Origin: Hyphomonadaceae bacterium
GTDB lineage: Bacteria > Pseudomonadota > Alphaproteobacteria > Caulobacterales > Aquidulcibacteraceae
Reading direction: 5' to 3'
Assembly: GCA_003526465.1 (NCBI GenBank)
Contig: DPWD01000177.1
Location: 1 to 8,662 of the forward strand
DNA length: 8,662 nt
Shown here: positions 7,299 through 8,662 of the stretch, one piece after another
Layout of the letters: each line of letters opens with the position of its first letter
How positions within the stretch are numbered: position 1 is the first letter of the stretch
Translations under genes and position numbers: made by a program
Notes under the pieces: generated by a model
The model's database searches: none
Seen by the model: only the letters and a program-made list of their open reading frames with translations
What the model was told of the DNA's origin: nothing

Positions 7299-7633
7299 GA
7301 TTCTTGACGGCGGCGATTCTGGCGCTCGCGGCGGTCGCGTGCATGCAGTCGCCGCAAACCTATCGCGATCTTGACAAGCTCGGGCGCGACTATCAGCGGG
7401 AGGTCGCGACCACGCCGCAGACCGCCGCCGAGGCCACCAGCCGCGACAGTTGCGGTGCGGGCCGGTTTGCCCATCTGGTGGGAACGCCTGCTGCTCAGAT
7501 CGACCGGGCCACTCTGCCGGCCCGCGCGCGCGTCATCACGCCGGATATGATGGTGACGCAGGATTTCTCGCCGGAGCGGCTTAATGTCATGGTGGGAAAC
7601 GATGGCAAGGTTGGTTCGCTTGCGTGTTATTGA
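7295..7633 (+). CDS. Small exported protein, peptidase inhibitor I78-like (copy 1)
   Basis: The ATG at 7295 overlaps the holC stop by 4 bp (ATGA) and has GGGAG 8 nt upstream; the frame extends to 7256, but that start lies inside holC. The product is 112 aa. MRFLTAAILALAAVAC is a signal peptide, possibly lipoprotein-type with C16 lipidated, although alanine at -3 makes the lipobox imperfect. After a polar linker, residues 51-112 match the pattern I know for the I78 inhibitor family (Pfam PF11720): C-G-A, HLVG, LPARARVITPDMMVT, a D-F/Y-x-P-x-RLNV core, then a D-G turn and a final cysteine (C53 and C111, likely a disulfide). Known I78 members inhibit serine proteases such as elastase. The target here is unknown, and a periplasmic or surface location is inferred. 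Confidence 0.75.
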   Translation: MRFLTAAILALAAVACMQSPQTYRDLDKLGRDYQREVATTPQTAAEATSRDSCGAGRFAHLVGTPAAQIDRATLPARARVITPDMMVTQDFSPERLNVMVGNDGKVGSLACY

Positions 7634-7931
7634 CGGCGCTTTTGCCGCCGCGCTGCTCACGTTTGCTTGTGCGTGCGCGGGGCCGCGCCCGTTGGCTGCC
7701 GCATCGCCCGCGGCGTTGGAAGATCGGTTCGTGATCGCTGGCGACGAGTGCGGCGCGAGCGCTTTCGAGCACCTGGTTGGTGAAGAATTTGTGTCGTTGC
7801 AGCAGGCAGCGCTCCCCGCTGACGCGCTGGTTCTCAACAGGGTCGAGCCATCGACGCTTGAGTACCGGCCTCGGAGGCTCAATGTCGTTCTGGACGGAGC
7901 GGGGCGCATCGCGGCGTTGGGGTGCTTCTGA
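7602..7931 (+). CDS. Small exported protein, diverged I78-like homologue (copy 2)
   Basis: An ATG at 7602 with GGTGGGA upstream gives 109 aa; an in-frame ATG at 7584 is possible but has a weaker context. Either way the gene starts inside copy 1, overlapping it by 32 bp in another frame. The N terminus MARLVRLRVIDGAFAAALLTFACACAG looks like a signal peptide; C23 or C25 could be lipidated, but neither sits in a canonical lipobox. From C50 to F109 it aligns without gaps to residues 53-112 of copy 1, about 23 of 60 identical by eye. Shared elements are CGA, HLVG, ALPA, RRLNV, the G of the turn and the final cysteine C108. The middle segment (LVLNRVEPSTLEY) has lost most of the RVI-x-P-x-x-x-T motif, so inhibitory activity is uncertain. 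It probably arose by an old tandem duplication. Confidence 0.7.
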   Translation: MARLVRLRVIDGAFAAALLTFACACAGPRPLAAASPAALEDRFVIAGDECGASAFEHLVGEEFVSLQQAALPADALVLNRVEPSTLEYRPRRLNVVLDGAGRIAALGCF

Positions 7932-7936
7932 CGCAC

Positions 7937-7965
7937 TTGGCGGGGCGCACGCCCCCCGCTATAGA
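7937..7965 (+). promoter_or_regulatory. Probable housekeeping promoter of ndk
   Basis: TTGGCG (7937-7942) and TATAGA (7960-7965) are 17 nt apart, a good sigma-70-type match. It also fits the Caulobacter form TTGaCgS-N14-GCtA (GCTATAGA at 7958). It lies after the stop of the I78-like gene and about 30 nt before the ndk ATG, so ndk can be expressed independently of the pepA operon. GGGGCG-CA-CGCCCC (7942-7955), a perfect inverted repeat, fills most of the spacer. Confidence 0.6.
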
Positions 7966-7997
7966 CCCCGCTCAATCTCCCTGGAGCCCTTTATCTC

Positions 7998-8420
7998 ATG
8001 GCCGTCGAACGCACGCTCTCGATCATCAAACCGGATGCGACCAAGCGCAATCTCACTGGCGCGGTCAACGCCGTGATCGAAGGCGCTGGCTTGCGCATCG
8101 TCGCGCAAAAGCGGCTGTGGCTCTCGGAAGGCCAGGCGGAAGGCTTCTACGCGATACATAAGGAGCGGCCGTTCTTCCGCGATCTGGTGGACTTCATGAT
8201 TTCGGGGCCCGTCGTGGTGCAGGTTCTCGAAGCCGAGAACGCGGTGTCGAAGTATCGCGATGTCATGGGCGCGACCAACCCCGCCAACGCAGGCGAAGGC
8301 ACCATCCGCAAACAATTTGCCGAGAGCATCGAGGCAAACACGGTGCACGGCTCGGACTCGCTCGAAAACGCGGGCCGGGAGATCGAGTTCTTTTTCAGCG
8401 ATCAGGAAATCGTGGGTTAA
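7998..8420 (+). CDS. ndk: Nucleoside diphosphate kinase
   Basis: Ndk transfers the gamma-phosphate of ATP to nucleoside diphosphates through a phosphohistidine intermediate, balancing NTP and dNTP pools in the cytoplasm. The protein has 140 aa, the usual bacterial length. It begins [14 protein letters not shown] with K11 in the nucleotide site. Y51, R104 and N114 are in their expected places, and the active-site signature NTVHGSDS (114-121) places the catalytic histidine at H117, the same number as in E. coli. GATNP (91-95) precedes the conserved GTIR (101-104). The ATG at 7998 has GGAG 11 nt upstream, a slightly long spacing, but no other start fits the family N terminus. It probably has its own promoter. 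Confidence 0.97.
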   Translation: MAVERTLSIIKPDATKRNLTGAVNAVIEGAGLRIVAQKRLWLSEGQAEGFYAIHKERPFFRDLVDFMISGPVVVQVLEAENAVSKYRDVMGATNPANAGEGTIRKQFAESIEANTVHGSDSLENAGREIEFFFSDQEIVG

Positions 8421-8427
8421 AGCGGGC

Positions 8428-8456
8428 CGCGCCTGGGGCGCGCAGCCAAGCTTGGC
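8428..8456 (+). terminator. Possible ndk transcription terminator (GC hairpins, no T-run)
   Basis: Seven bases after the ndk stop, CGCGCC-TGG-GGCGCG (8428-8442) forms a 6-bp stem. It is followed at once by the 12-bp palindrome GCCAAGCTTGGC (8445-8456). No T-tract follows either, so a classical intrinsic terminator is not shown; the position just after the last gene of the block is the main support. Confidence 0.35.
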
Positions 8457-8501
8457 CCGGTGGAGTGCCGCCTAGGCCCCGAGGCAGCGTTGAATCGCCC
8501 A

Positions 8502-8520
8502 CGCGACGCGCGGCGTCGCG
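8502..8520. repeat. 8-bp GC inverted repeat with 3-nt loop
   Basis: CGCGACGC-GCG-GCGTCGCG is a perfect hairpin in the gap after ndk. There is no T-run on either side. It could be a bidirectional terminator, a protein-binding site or a dispersed intergenic repeat; its role is unknown. Confidence 0.5.
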
Positions 8521-8662
8521 GCTACTCGCCCCTCTGTCGTGCGGCGCTATACAATAACATTCCAACGGCCTAGAGTTTTGGCGTGAGAGCGCCATTCGCC
8601 CTTCGCGTCGCGTCCGCCCGGAACCCCCTTCGCAGGGCGGCGCCGCTTAGCGCCCGGCGGTT

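Larger units (their letters stand above)
8421..8662. other. Non-coding tail of the window
   Basis: I see no convincing gene in these 242 bases. Besides the hairpins after ndk there is an AT-richer patch, GCTATACAAT (8546-8555), resembling a -10 box but lacking a good -35. CCGCCC...GGGCGG (8614-8640) and GGCGC-CGCTTA-GCGCC (8639-8654) are inverted repeats near the right edge. A GTG-started frame from 8583 stays open to the edge but is only 26 codons, arginine-rich and without a good ribosome binding site. Confidence 0.5.

Noticed and set aside
6983..7975. 330-codon open frame on the minus strand across holC and the I78-like genes
   Set aside because: It has no recognisable domain, a low-complexity composition rich in Ser, Arg and Ala, and lies opposite three supported plus-strand genes. 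It is a GC-rich antisense shadow.
8395..8595. 66-codon minus-strand frame overlapping the end of ndk
   Set aside because: It runs through several GC hairpins and into ndk, and its product is low-complexity and without a family resemblance.
8583..8662. GTG-started open frame running off the right edge
   Set aside because: There are only 26 codons, rich in arginine, with no good ribosome binding site. It might be the start of a real gene, but the window does not show enough.

Overview
The window is GC-rich chromosomal DNA from an alphaproteobacterium. The SurA/LptD/LptG/LptF, PepA, HolC and Ndk proteins, together with a Caulobacter-like promoter in front of ndk, suggest the Caulobacterales/Hyphomonadaceae neighbourhood. 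That placement is inferred from gene content and protein style, not from a database match. Genes are tightly packed, and there are no insertion sequences, phage genes, CRISPR arrays or RNA genes that I can support.

Left half (positions 1-5213, minus strand, read right to left): an envelope-biogenesis operon lptF-lptG-lptD-surA. LptF and LptG are the paired inner-membrane subunits of the LPS-extracting ABC transporter. LptD is the outer-membrane LPS translocon. SurA is the periplasmic chaperone that helps fold outer-membrane barrels, LptD included. lptF-lptG are 1 nt apart and lptD-surA 8 nt apart, while a 96-nt gap with small repeats and a possible leader hairpin separates lptG from lptD. surA runs off the left edge.

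Centre (5214-5360): a short divergent intergenic region between lptF and pepA.

Right half (5361-8420, plus strand): pepA-holC-(two small secreted or lipid-anchored I78-type protease inhibitor homologues)-ndk. pepA stops directly against the TTG start of holC, holC overlaps the first inhibitor gene by 4 bp, and the two inhibitor genes overlap by about 32 bp, so these four genes look co-transcribed and translationally coupled. ndk has its own well-formed promoter just upstream.

The tail (8421-8662) holds no convincing gene, only several GC-rich inverted repeats and a lone -10-like box.

Most of the window is conserved housekeeping sequence. I do not see an exotic new system. The least expected element is the tandem pair of diverged I78-like genes inserted between a DNA polymerase subunit gene and ndk. 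Smaller points of interest are the three-cysteine layout of LptD, palindromes in the lptD signal-peptide codons, and the deeply conserved lptFG/pepA-holC divergent arrangement.
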